This document shows positions 1 to 6,742 of a DNA stretch of 8,608 nt, one piece after another. Both the position numbers and the translations under genes were made by a program. Origin of the DNA: Pseudomonadota bacterium (GTDB lineage Bacteria > Hydrothermota > 32-111 > QNBC01); contig JAACEC010000047.1 of the NCBI GenBank assembly GCA_011682715.1, forward strand, positions 1 to 8,608, read 5' to 3'. The notes beneath the pieces are model-generated. The model was not told where the DNA came from. It worked only from the letters and a program-made list of their open reading frames with translations, and ran no database searches. How positions within the stretch are numbered: the stretch's first letter is position 1; every line of letters begins with the position of its first letter.

Positions 1-2
1 GA

Positions 3-374
3 CTTTTACAGACATGTGTAGAGGTTTTTAGTGACGAAAACGGTATCGTTTTACCGAAGATAATAGCCCCGTTTGAAGTTATTGTTATGCCGCTAAACAG
101 TGGCGACGAAATGATAATGAAAGAGGCGGAAGAGGTTTATAAAAATTTGTTAGGTGAACGAATCGATGTTCTCATAGATGACAGAGACATGAGAGCCGGT
201 GGGAAGTTCAAAGATGCCGATCTCATCGGGATACCCGTTCAGGTCAGAATCGGGAGAAAGGCAAGAGAGGGGATATTCGAGATAAAGATAAGAAAAACAG
301 GTGAAATTATAGAAGAGAAAAAGGAAAATATTGTAGTTAAAATAAAGAAAATTTTACAAAGAGGGGATATTTGA
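3..374 (+). CDS. proS: Prolyl-tRNA synthetase, C-terminal part (5' end outside window)
   Basis: ProRS attaches proline to tRNA-Pro in the cytoplasm. Only the last 123 residues are present. The frame is open from base 3, so the gene begins upstream of the window; an internal ATG at 87 is not the start. The visible part begins with the end of the class II catalytic core (DENGIVLPKIIAPFEV, the bacterial ProRS motif 3 neighbourhood, usually DENGxxWPxxIAPFxV). It continues into the anticodon-binding alpha/beta domain, with a conserved block LIDDRDMRAGGKFKDADLIG followed by IPVQVRIGRKA. The motif and the short C-terminus point to the bacterial type rather than the archaeal/eukaryotic type with its extra zinc-like tail. 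The stop TGA (372-374) overlaps the ATG of rimP by one base, so the genes are coupled. Identification is firm from motif recognition. Confidence 0.95.
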   Translation, partial: LLQTCVEVFSDENGIVLPKIIAPFEVIVMPLNSGDEMIMKEAEEVYKNLLGERIDVLIDDRDMRAGGKFKDADLIGIPVQVRIGRKAREGIFEIKIRKTGEIIEEKKENIVVKIKKILQRGDI

Positions 375-661
375 TGAACAAAGATATGATAATAAGCGAA
401 ACAAAATCGTATCTTGTAAAGATCTTCAAAGATTTCCCGGAAGAGAAGTTCAAAGTTGTTAAGATTATTTTGAAAGGGGCGAAAAACAACAGGAAACTAC
501 AGATATTCGTTGATAAAGAAAAGGGAGTAACGATAGACGATTGTGTTATGATTACGAGAAAGCTTTCAAAATTTATCGATGACGATGAAAATTTTGACGA
601 ACACTATATCCTGGAGGTATCATCTCCGGGAGAATCAGGAAATAAAGGTAAGGAGGCATAA
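374..661 (+). CDS. rimP: Ribosome maturation factor RimP, N-terminal domain only
   Basis: RimP binds the 30S subunit and helps its late assembly. The 95 residues match the RimP N-terminal domain: a beta strand LQIFVDKEKGVTIDD (usual form VFIDKxGGVTLDDC), helix CVMITRKLSKFID, and the closing strand YILEVSSPG. In the family SSPG is followed by LDRPL and a C-terminal SH3-like domain of about 70 residues, giving about 150 residues in all. Here only ESGNKGKEA follows before TAA. The nusA gene starts 3 bases later, so no room is left for the missing domain. ATG 374 is chosen because it overlaps the proS stop (TGATG) and has GAGGGG (361-366) seven bases upstream; TTG 371 is a less likely start. The position between proS and nusA supports the name. 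Whether the short protein is functional cannot be told from sequence alone. Confidence 0.85.
   Translation: MNKDMIISETKSYLVKIFKDFPEEKFKVVKIILKGAKNNRKLQIFVDKEKGVTIDDCVMITRKLSKFIDDDENFDEHYILEVSSPGESGNKGKEA
650..656 (+). promoter_or_regulatory. Ribosome-binding site of nusA, inside the end of rimP
   Basis: AAGGAGG ends seven bases before the GTG at 664. It lies within the last codons of rimP and decides the otherwise weak GTG start of nusA. It also means the extreme C-terminal residues of RimP (GKEA) are partly shaped by the need for this site. Confidence 0.75.
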
Positions 662-663
662 AG

Positions 664-1920
664 GTGAAGAATTTCGAGATTCTGGAAGGGGTGACAGAGA
701 TAGCAAGAAATAGAGGATTGAATAAAGAGTATGTGGTTAATATTTTAAAAGAGAGCATATTAACCGGAGCGAAGAGAAAATTCGGCAGAATAGATAATCT
801 TGATGTGAAGATCAGTATAGATACGGGTGATATAGAGGTTTATCAGTTGAAAAAGGTCGTGAGAAAGGTCGAAGATCCCGTAATCGAAATCACGAAGGGA
901 GAGGCGAAACAATATGACGAAAAGGCAAGGATAGGTTCCGAAATACAGATTCCCCTCGATCTGAAAAGGGATTTCGGGAGAAATGCCATATTCGTAATGA
1001 AACAGGTTATAGCCCAAAAGGTGAGAGAAGCCGAGAAGGAACGTTCTCATAAAGAATTTAAAGCCAAAATAGGTGAGATAATAACGGGAAATATACAAAA
1101 GATTACATCACAAAAGGTTATTTTGAATCTCAACAAAGCCGATGGTATACTTCTAAAACCGGACCAGATTCCAGGAGAATTCTATCGACAGGGGCAACCT
1201 TTGAGGGCTCTCATGATGGATGTGATTAAAAGCAAGAGGGGGATTGAAGTGATGCTTTCCAGAACATCGCCGAAATTTCTCGAAAGACTTTTCCAATTTG
1301 AAGTGCCGGAAATCTTCGAAGGCACCGTTGTCATAAAGAATATCGCAAGGGATCCGGGGAGGAGATCGAAAATTGCTGTTCAGACCCTAGATGACAAGAT
1401 AGACCCCATTGGTTCTTGTATCGGTGTAAGAGGGTCCAGGATTCAGGCGATTATGAACGAATTGAACAGAGAAAAGATTGATGTAATTCAGTGGAGCAGT
1501 GATCGAAAGATATTTACCACTCGTTCTCTGCAGCCCGCAAAGGTATCGAATGTCATATTAGATGAAAGAGAAAACAAGGCTATTGTTGTAGTTCCTGACA
1601 GTCAAATAGCACTCGCTATAGGAAAAGACGGACAGAATTTGCGACTCGCCATTCAGCTTACCGGAATGGATATAGAGTTAATAAGTGAAAGCGATTTTAA
1701 GAAAACCCCGGAAAAATTGAGAAAGAGCCAGATACTTGTAATCGATATGCCGGGACTTTCACCGACTTTACAGAAAAAACTGCTTGAATCGAGAATTGAT
1801 TCGGCACAGGATATTTTGACGCAAGGGATTGAAAAACTAACGACAATTCCGGGTGTAGGTAAGAAAACGGCTGAGAAAATATACAATATAGCTCTTGAAT
1901 TAGTAAATGAGAAAAAATAA
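664..1920 (+). CDS. nusA: Transcription termination/antitermination factor NusA
   Basis: NusA binds RNA polymerase and nascent RNA and modulates pausing, intrinsic termination and antitermination. The 418 residues show the full core. The N-terminal RNAP-binding domain spans about 1-130, with FGRNAIFVMKQVIAQKVREAE as its typical closing helix. An S1 domain follows at about 137-201 (GEIITGNI to GIEVMLSR). KH1 comes next, with its GVRG loop at 254-257 (family pattern GxCIGxxGxRI), then KH2 with GKDGQN at 320-325. A helix-hairpin-helix tail lies at about 362-412 and includes IPGVGKKTA (395-403). The tail replaces the two acidic repeats found in gammaproteobacterial NusA. The start is GTG 664, supported by AAGGAGG and by alignment of the first residues (MKNFEILEGVTEIARNRGL) with family N-termini. 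The gene starts 3 bases after rimP. No ylxR or ylxQ follows; infB comes next. Confidence 0.97.
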   Translation: MKNFEILEGVTEIARNRGLNKEYVVNILKESILTGAKRKFGRIDNLDVKISIDTGDIEVYQLKKVVRKVEDPVIEITKGEAKQYDEKARIGSEIQIPLDLKRDFGRNAIFVMKQVIAQKVREAEKERSHKEFKAKIGEIITGNIQKITSQKVILNLNKADGILLKPDQIPGEFYRQGQPLRALMMDVIKSKRGIEVMLSRTSPKFLERLFQFEVPEIFEGTVVIKNIARDPGRRSKIAVQTLDDKIDPIGSCIGVRGSRIQAIMNELNREKIDVIQWSSDRKIFTTRSLQPAKVSNVILDERENKAIVVVPDSQIALAIGKDGQNLRLAIQLTGMDIELISESDFKKTPEKLRKSQILVIDMPGLSPTLQKKLLESRIDSAQDILTQGIEKLTTIPGVGKKTAEKIYNIALELVNEKK

Positions 1921-1923
1921 TTC

Positions 1924-1929
1924 AGGAGG
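1924..1929 (+). promoter_or_regulatory. Ribosome-binding site for the conserved infB start at TTG 1935
   Basis: AGGAGG lies five bases before TTG 1935, just after the nusA stop. No comparable site lies before ATG 2002. The ribosome is therefore expected to start at 1935, where the reading frame begins MKKIRVYEASK, the classic start of IF2. This is the main reason to treat the 5' part of infB as extending upstream of ATG 2002. Confidence 0.75.
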
Positions 1930-1934
1930 TGGAT

Positions 1935-2000
1935 TTGAAAAAGATTAGAGTTTACGAAGCCAGCAAAAGAACTGAACCTCTCAAGCAAAGCGCTACTTAA
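1935..2000 (+). other. infB: Frameshifted 5' end of infB (IF2 N-terminal start, out of frame with the rest)
   Basis: Reading from TTG 1935 gives MKKIRVYEASK, then RTEPLKQSAT and a stop at TAA 1998-2000, 21 residues in all. Bacterial IF2 proteins commonly begin KIRVYELAKELNxSSKxLLxxL. The missing part is present in the other frame: from 1969 it reads ELNLSSKALLK straight into MLNDMGYEIK of the main infB frame. Removing one A from the AAAA run at 1965-1968 joins the two into a normal N-terminus, MKKIRVYEASKELNLSSKA and onward, adding 22 residues to give 715. The change could be a base-calling or assembly error, a real mutation, or a recoding site. The short frame ends one base before ATG 2002 (TAA-G-ATG), an arrangement that allows termination followed by re-initiation. 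Confidence 0.75.
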
Positions 2001-2001
2001 G

Positions 2002-4083
2002 ATGCTTAACGATATGGGGTATGAGATAAAAACCCATATGAGCGTTTTGGAAGATGATGTTTACGATAAAGTAAAGAAAAAACTGAGTAAAGAAAAGGAA
2101 GAGATAAAAAAGAAACTAATTGAGAAAAAGAGACATTATGCGGAGCATGCGAAGAAAGGACAACCCATAAGAGAAAATAAAAGGAAGAAAAAATTCTCCG
2201 AGAAAAAGAAGAAAAAAGAGAAAAGAGAAGTTCACATAGATGAGAAAGTCGTTGCGGAAAATGTAAAAAAGACATTGCAAAAGCTGGAAATGGGGGAGAA
2301 GAGAAGAAAAAAGTATAAAAAAGAGACAAAACATGCTCAGATTGAAGAGGAAAGTAACATATTGCATGTCAGTTCTTCCATTCCCGTTACCGAGTTGGCG
2401 GAAATTCTCGATGTTAAACCTTCAGAAATTATAAAAAAATGCCTTGTCTTGGGCGTTGTTTCTACTTTGAACCAACGAATCGATTACGACATTATTGAAA
2501 TGATTGCCGATGAGTATGGCTATAAAACGAAACTTCTCAACGAATTCGAAATTAAGGAAAAAGAGGAAGAGGAAAATATCGATGTCAGAGAAAGACCCCC
2601 TGTTGTGACTATCATGGGTCATGTCGATCACGGAAAGACGTCACTGTTGGATTACATCAGGAAGAGTCATGTTACGGCGACGGAGAGCGGCGGTATCACG
2701 CAGCACATAGGTGCGTATGTTGTGAACCATAACGATAAAAAGATTACCTTCATAGATACGCCGGGACATGAAGCATTTACGGCAATGAGGGCAAGAGGAG
2801 CGAATGTAACCGATATAGTGGTTATTGTAGTGGCTGCGGATGACAGTGTCATGCCTCAAACCGTTGAATCGATAAACCATGCAAAAGCCGCCGGCGTGCC
2901 GATAATTATTGCGATTAATAAGGTCGATTTACCTCAGGCGAATCCCGATAAGGTGAAACAGGATCTCACATCTTACAATGTGGTGGTGGAGGATTTCGGC
3001 GGGGATGTTATTGCAGTTCCCGTTTCCGCAAAAACCGGTCTGGGGGTAGATGAGCTTTTAGATGCTATACAACTGCAAGCCGAACTTATGGAAATAGAAG
3101 CTCATTACGGAGGATATGCGAGAGGTGTTGTACTCGAATCTAAAATCGATAAAGGGAAAGGGAAATTGGCAACAATACTTGTCAAAAAAGGGACATTGAA
3201 GGTAAACGATGCATTTGTGGCAGGTTTTGTAAGCGGGCGAGTAAAGGCAATGTATGATGAATACTCCAGGAGAGTTAAAGAGGCGTCCCCTTCGATTCCG
3301 GTAGAGATTGCAGGCTTTAATGAAGTCCCCGAAGTCGGAGATGTCTTTCAGGTTGTGGAAAACGAGAAGGAGGCAAGAAACATAGCGAGAAGCAGGAAAT
3401 TGGCAATAGACGGTCAGAAAAAGAAAACAATAGGAGTGGTTAGCTTCGAGCAGCTTCAGAAAGAATTGGAGAGAAGCGAAAAAAAGCAATTAAATCTTAT
3501 TTTGAAAGGTGATGTTGCCGGATCTGTGGAAGCTCTTTCGGATGTCTTCGAACGATTGAGTAATGAGGATATCATTGTAAATGTTATTCATAAAGACGTC
3601 GGGACTATTACCGAGAGTGATATTCTTCTTGCCAGAGCCTCAAATGCAGTGATAATCGGTTTTAAGGTTAAACCGGATGCAAAATCGCGTACAATTGCAG
3701 CAAGGAACAAGATAGAGATAAGGTTGTATAATATCATCTACAATGCCATAGAGGATGTCGAAAAGGTTATTAAAGGTCTTTACGAACCGGAATTTATCGA
3801 TGTGAAAATCGGGGAAGCGATAGTTCGTTCCGTTTTCAAGGTTTCGAAAGTAGGGACTATCGCCGGTTCCTATGTGAAAGAAGGGTATATCGAACGGGAT
3901 ACACAGGCAAAGGTGATACGTGAAGGTGAAGAGATTTGTGCAGGTAAAATTGTTACGCTAAAGCATTTTACAGAGGACAGAAAGAAAATAGACAAGGGAC
4001 TTGAATGCGGTATTAAAATAGATAAATGCGAAGACATACAAGAGGGAGATGTTATTCGAGCCTTTATTAAAGAGCAAAAGTAG
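2002..4083 (+). CDS. infB: Translation initiation factor IF-2
   Basis: IF2 is the GTPase that places formyl-Met-tRNA on the 30S subunit and promotes subunit joining. From ATG 2002 the protein has 693 residues. Residues about 23-115 form a very Lys/Glu-rich charged linker. An IF2_N domain lies at about 119-178. The GTPase domain shows G1 GHVDHGKT (206-213), the switch I Thr in SGGITQHIG, G3 DTPGHE (252-257), G4 NKVD (306-309) and G5 SAKTG (342-346). Beta-barrel domain II, domain III (LNLILKGDVAGSVEAL) and the tRNA-binding C-terminal domain follow to a normal end. ATG 2002 has no Shine-Dalgarno site, and the conserved N-terminus lies upstream in another frame (1935-2000), so the true protein is probably 715 residues if the one-base shift is an error. 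It is the only IF2 gene in the window, in the usual nusA-infB-rbfA order. Confidence 0.96.
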   Translation: MLNDMGYEIKTHMSVLEDDVYDKVKKKLSKEKEEIKKKLIEKKRHYAEHAKKGQPIRENKRKKKFSEKKKKKEKREVHIDEKVVAENVKKTLQKLEMGEKRRKKYKKETKHAQIEEESNILHVSSSIPVTELAEILDVKPSEIIKKCLVLGVVSTLNQRIDYDIIEMIADEYGYKTKLLNEFEIKEKEEEENIDVRERPPVVTIMGHVDHGKTSLLDYIRKSHVTATESGGITQHIGAYVVNHNDKKITFIDTPGHEAFTAMRARGANVTDIVVIVVAADDSVMPQTVESINHAKAAGVPIIIAINKVDLPQANPDKVKQDLTSYNVVVEDFGGDVIAVPVSAKTGLGVDELLDAIQLQAELMEIEAHYGGYARGVVLESKIDKGKGKLATILVKKGTLKVNDAFVAGFVSGRVKAMYDEYSRRVKEASPSIPVEIAGFNEVPEVGDVFQVVENEKEARNIARSRKLAIDGQKKKTIGVVSFEQLQKELERSEKKQLNLILKGDVAGSVEALSDVFERLSNEDIIVNVIHKDVGTITESDILLARASNAVIIGFKVKPDAKSRTIAARNKIEIRLYNIIYNAIEDVEKVIKGLYEPEFIDVKIGEAIVRSVFKVSKVGTIAGSYVKEGYIERDTQAKVIREGEEICAGKIVTLKHFTEDRKKIDKGLECGIKIDKCEDIQEGDVIRAFIKEQK

Positions 4084-4088
4084 ACGGC

Positions 4089-4367
4089 ATGCTTTTATAT
4101 CTTGAATTGAAGCTTTTTATAAGCTCAAGTCATTCTCTTAAAGACAAACGGCAAGTCGTGCACAGCATAAAGGACAGGTTAAAAAGCAGATTTAACCTGT
4201 CCGTAAGTGAGTTGAATAGCGACAACAAGTGGCAAACGGCGACTCTCGGTATAGCCTATGTAGGACAAAACGGTAAAAATATAGGAAAAATGAAACGAAA
4301 CATAAAGGAAAATATCTATTTAAACGGAAATGCCGAAATTTTATCGGTTAAGGAAGAAATACTATGA
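4089..4367 (+). CDS. ylxP: YlxP-like DUF503 family protein
   Basis: This is a small protein of 92 residues, close to the usual family length of about 90-100. It shows the DUF503 hallmarks: an N-terminal beta strand (MLLYLELKLFI), then the block HSLKDKRQVVHSIKDRLKSR, FNLSVSEL, and WQTATLGIAYV (usual WQRATLGIAxV). The biochemical role of the family is not settled. It is regularly found between infB and rbfA, which suggests a link to ribosome assembly or translation; that is inference from context. The start is ATG 4089, five bases after the infB stop. No strong Shine-Dalgarno site is seen, so translation may depend on ribosomes finishing infB. The gene contains a perfect 12-bp inverted repeat at 4172-4202. 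Its stop overlaps the rbfA start (ATGA). Confidence 0.88.
   Translation: MLLYLELKLFISSSHSLKDKRQVVHSIKDRLKSRFNLSVSELNSDNKWQTATLGIAYVGQNGKNIGKMKRNIKENIYLNGNAEILSVKEEIL
4172..4202 (+). repeat. Perfect 12-bp inverted repeat (RNA hairpin candidate) inside ylxP
   Basis: The left arm GGACAGGTTAAA (4172-4183) and right arm TTTAACCTGTCC (4191-4202) are exact reverse complements around a 7-base loop, AAGCAGA. In mRNA this would be a strong stem-loop. No U-run follows (next bases CGTAAGTGA), so it is not an intrinsic terminator. It covers codons 28-38 of ylxP, which encode the conserved block around DRLKSRFNLS, so protein constraint explains part but probably not all of the match. Function unknown. Confidence 0.6.
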
Positions 4368-4708
4368 AATCGGTGTCAAAGGAGCGGTTACAATCTATGA
4401 TTCGAGAGAAACTCGCTCTTATAATAGAAAAGGAAATGAACGATAATGCCTTACACAGAATCTCCATAACGAATGTGGTCCTATCGGGTGACGAGAGAAC
4501 GGCGAAAGTTTACTATGACATGTACGGAAACGAATCGGTCATAGAGTCCGTTCATGAGAAATTGGAGAAACTCGAAGGGTATATAAGAAAGAGACTCGGA
4601 AAGACGATGAAAATCAGAAGATTACCGAATATTATTTTTGAAAGAGATACCGGAATGGAGATGGAAGAAAGAATAGAAAAGATAATTCACGGAGATGGTA
4701 ATGGATAA
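4364..4708 (+). CDS. rbfA: 30S ribosome-binding factor RbfA
   Basis: RbfA binds the 30S subunit and assists late 16S rRNA maturation. The 114 residues match the small KH-type fold of the family. There is an N-terminal helix with SKERLQSMIREKLALIIEKE, then the strand ISITNVVLSGDERTAKVYYDMYG (usual ITxVxxSxDLxxAKVYV). The helix IRKRLGKTMKIRRLPNIIFE follows (usual LRxxLxxxxxLRxxPxLxF), and the last helix starts after RDTGMEMEERIEKII (usual DxSxExxxRIxxLL). The start is ATG 4364, which overlaps the ylxP stop in ATGA and has AGGAAG (4351-4356) seven bases upstream. The length is normal. The end overlaps the next gene by 8 bases, another sign of coupling. Confidence 0.95.
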   Translation: MKSVSKERLQSMIREKLALIIEKEMNDNALHRISITNVVLSGDERTAKVYYDMYGNESVIESVHEKLEKLEGYIRKRLGKTMKIRRLPNIIFERDTGMEMEERIEKIIHGDGNG

Positions 4709-5639
4709 AGAATCGATAGCTGTCATCGAGCAATTAATTGAAAATAGCGATAAAATACTGGTTTTCGCCCATAAAAGACCCGACGGTGATGCAGTCGGAT
4801 CGGTGATAGCCCTTTCGTTGTTTCTTGAAAACGCGGGCAAGAAGGTGACATCCCTTTTACCCGATACTCCCCCACCGGAATATGATTTCTTAAAGGGAAT
4901 CGACGGTATCGTTAATAAGGCTAAAGGGGAGTTTGATCTCTACATTTCCCTTGATGAAGCGGATCTGTCCAGAACATACAATATTCCGGAGAATATTCCA
5001 AAAGAGAAGCTGATAAACATAGATCATCATAAAAGCAACACTTATTTCGGCGGTGTAAATATTGTTTTACCCTCTTATTCATCCACTTGTGAAATTCTCA
5101 TTGAAATAATCGTGGAAAGAGGAGACACAGATATCTATAATGCTCTCTATACGGGAATGCTGACAGATACGGGAGGTTTCAAATTCGCAAATACAAGTGT
5201 CAGAACACTAAAACATGCCATAGAATTAATTGAAAAAGGCGTAAATCATGCATATATAAGCCAGATGGTTTTCATGAGAATGACAAGGGGTAAAATCAAG
5301 CTTCTCTCTTTGGCGTTAGAAACGCTAGACTTTTACGGAGATAAAGCTATTATGACAATTTCTCTCGATATGTTGAAAAAAACCGGGACAACAATGAAGG
5401 ATACGGAGAGCATAACCGGTTATACGTTGATAACCCGAGGAATCGAACTCGGGATTCTTTTTCGTGAGGAATCTAAAACTCGGACGAGAGTGAGTTTTCG
5501 TTCAAAGGGAAAATACGATGTGGATCTCATAGCGAGGGGATTCGGCGGAGGAGGACATAAAGAAGCTGCAGGATGTACAATTGATGAGAATCTGCACACG
5601 ACAATGAAGATGATAAAAGAAAAGGTGATAGATTTATGA
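4701..5639 (+). CDS. nrnA: DHH/DHHA1 phosphoesterase, NrnA-like (nanoRNase / pAp phosphatase)
   Basis: NrnA-type enzymes degrade short oligoribonucleotides and remove the 3' phosphate from pAp, using Mn2+. The 312 residues contain all the metal-binding motifs of the DHH domain: motif I HKRPDGDAVGS with His24, Asp28 and Asp30; motif II Asp85 in LDEAD; motif III DHH at 108-110; and motif IV Asp156 in LTDTGGF. The DHHA1 substrate-binding domain ends with GGGGHKEAAG (282-291), preceded by a basic stretch TRTRVSFRSKG. ATG 4701 is preferred over ATG 4695 because GGAG (4691-4694) then lies six bases upstream, while it touches 4695 directly. The gene overlaps rbfA by 8 bases, and an rbfA-nrnA order is common in bacteria. 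The NrnA assignment is stronger than the exact substrate; pAp versus nanoRNA preference cannot be read from sequence. Confidence 0.92.
   Translation: MDKESIAVIEQLIENSDKILVFAHKRPDGDAVGSVIALSLFLENAGKKVTSLLPDTPPPEYDFLKGIDGIVNKAKGEFDLYISLDEADLSRTYNIPENIPKEKLINIDHHKSNTYFGGVNIVLPSYSSTCEILIEIIVERGDTDIYNALYTGMLTDTGGFKFANTSVRTLKHAIELIEKGVNHAYISQMVFMRMTRGKIKLLSLALETLDFYGDKAIMTISLDMLKKTGTTMKDTESITGYTLITRGIELGILFREESKTRTRVSFRSKGKYDVDLIARGFGGGGHKEAAGCTIDENLHTTMKMIKEKVIDL
5434..5462 (+). other. Terminator-like hairpin with T-run inside nrnA
   Basis: CCCGAG (5434-5439) and CTCGGG (5448-5453) form a 6-bp GC-rich stem around an 8-base loop, followed by ATTCTTTTT. This has the shape of a short intrinsic terminator but lies within codons for the conserved IELGILFRE strand of the nrnA product. 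It could be chance, or it could reduce read-through into wecB. The stem is short, so confidence is low. Confidence 0.25.
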
Positions 5640-6742
5640 ATAAGATTGTTCATATTGTGGGAGCGAGACCACAATTTATAAAGATGACCCCGCTTTATAA
5701 TGCTCTGAGAGAAAGTGTGGATCAGGTAATAATTCATACGGGACAACATTACGATTTTGATATGTCAGACATATTTTTCGATGAATTAAATATACCGGAA
5801 CCCGATTATAATCTTGAAATCGGTTCGGGGAAACACGGGGAGCAAACGGCAAAGATAATTACGAGACTTGAAGAAAAGTTGATGAAGGAAAAGCCATCCC
5901 TTATAATTGTTTACGGGGATACGGATTCCACCCTTGGTGCCGCAATTGCGAGCAGCAAGTTAAACTTCCCCATAGTACATGTGGAATCGGGTGTGAGAAG
6001 CTTTAATAGAAAAATGCCCGAGGAGACAAACAGAATTGTCACCGATAGAGTGGCGGATATACACTTTGCCCCGACGAAAACAGCAGTGAATAATCTGAAT
6101 AAAGAGGGCATAAACAGATTTGTTTATAATACCGGGGACATCATGTACGATATTTTAAAGATGAATTTAACGAAAATCGAGCACAAAAAAGCACTTTTGC
6201 AACAGTATAATCTAAACGAAGGAAAATATATCCTCGTTACTGTTCACAGAGAAGCGAATACTGAGAAAGACAATCTCGAAAAGATAATTTCCGCACTGTC
6301 ACAAATAGAGGAACCTGTCGTATTTCCCCTGCACCCACGAACAAAGAAAAAGCTCGTTCAATACAATTTGTTGTATAAATTAATAGGCAGGAGAAATATG
6401 CAAATCATAAATCCCGTCGGTTATGTTGAGATGCTTATACTCGAAAAGTTCTCGAGATTAATCGTCACCGATTCCGGAGGTATTCAAAAAGAGGCATATA
6501 TCATCGGTGTCCCTTGCATTACGCTCAGGGAGGAAACGGAATGGGTGAAAACTGTCGATGACGGATGGAATATCCTTGTGGGAAACGATGCCGATAAATT
6601 ATTAAAAGCTGTAAAGGAATTTCATCCGAGAGGCAGAAGGAAAAATATATTCGGCGATGGGAACAGCGCAATAAATATGAAGAAAATAATTATTGCGTAT
6701 CTTAACGGCGACACAGATTATAAACTTGACATAAATCATTAA
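5636..6742 (+). CDS. wecB: UDP-N-acetylglucosamine 2-epimerase, non-hydrolysing
   Basis: This enzyme interconverts UDP-GlcNAc and UDP-ManNAc in the cytoplasm, supplying ManNAc units for surface polysaccharides. The 368 residues are a typical full length with the two-Rossmann GT-B fold. Visible motifs are GARPQFIK (9-16), HTGQHYD (34-40), YGDTDST (93-99, Asp95), HVESGVRSF (115-123, Glu117), MPEETNRIVTD (127-137, Glu130), VHREAN (203-208, His204), PLHPRT (231-236) and TDSGGIQKEA (278-287). LREETEWVKTV (298-308) closes the set. Asp95, Glu117, Glu130 and His204 match the catalytic residues known for E. coli WecB. The start ATG 5636 overlaps the nrnA stop (ATGA) and has AGGTGA (5623-5628) seven bases upstream. 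It ends a translation operon and has no glycan genes beside it. The symbol marks the family only; the polymer served is unknown. Confidence 0.93.
   Translation: MNKIVHIVGARPQFIKMTPLYNALRESVDQVIIHTGQHYDFDMSDIFFDELNIPEPDYNLEIGSGKHGEQTAKIITRLEEKLMKEKPSLIIVYGDTDSTLGAAIASSKLNFPIVHVESGVRSFNRKMPEETNRIVTDRVADIHFAPTKTAVNNLNKEGINRFVYNTGDIMYDILKMNLTKIEHKKALLQQYNLNEGKYILVTVHREANTEKDNLEKIISALSQIEEPVVFPLHPRTKKKLVQYNLLYKLIGRRNMQIINPVGYVEMLILEKFSRLIVTDSGGIQKEAYIIGVPCITLREETEWVKTVDDGWNILVGNDADKLLKAVKEFHPRGRRKNIFGDGNSAINMKKIIIAYLNGDTDYKLDINH

Noticed and set aside
37..56. Inverted repeats around 37-56 (AAAACG-GTAT-CGTTTT and CGGTA...TACCG)
   Set aside because: Short, overlapping alternatives inside conserved proS codons (GIVLP), with no T-run or neighbouring gene start; likely chance.
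2006..2367. Antisense open frames with many Phe/Leu/Ser residues, membrane-like in look
   Set aside because: They mirror the AAA/GAA-rich linker of IF2; reverse-strand TTT/TTC runs mimic membrane segments. There is no start context.
3058..3489. Antisense open frame of 143 codons opposite infB
   Set aside because: It lies over the conserved IF2 domain II coding region, is Phe/Cys/Tyr-rich as reverse readings of Lys/Glu-rich genes tend to be, and matches nothing I recognise.
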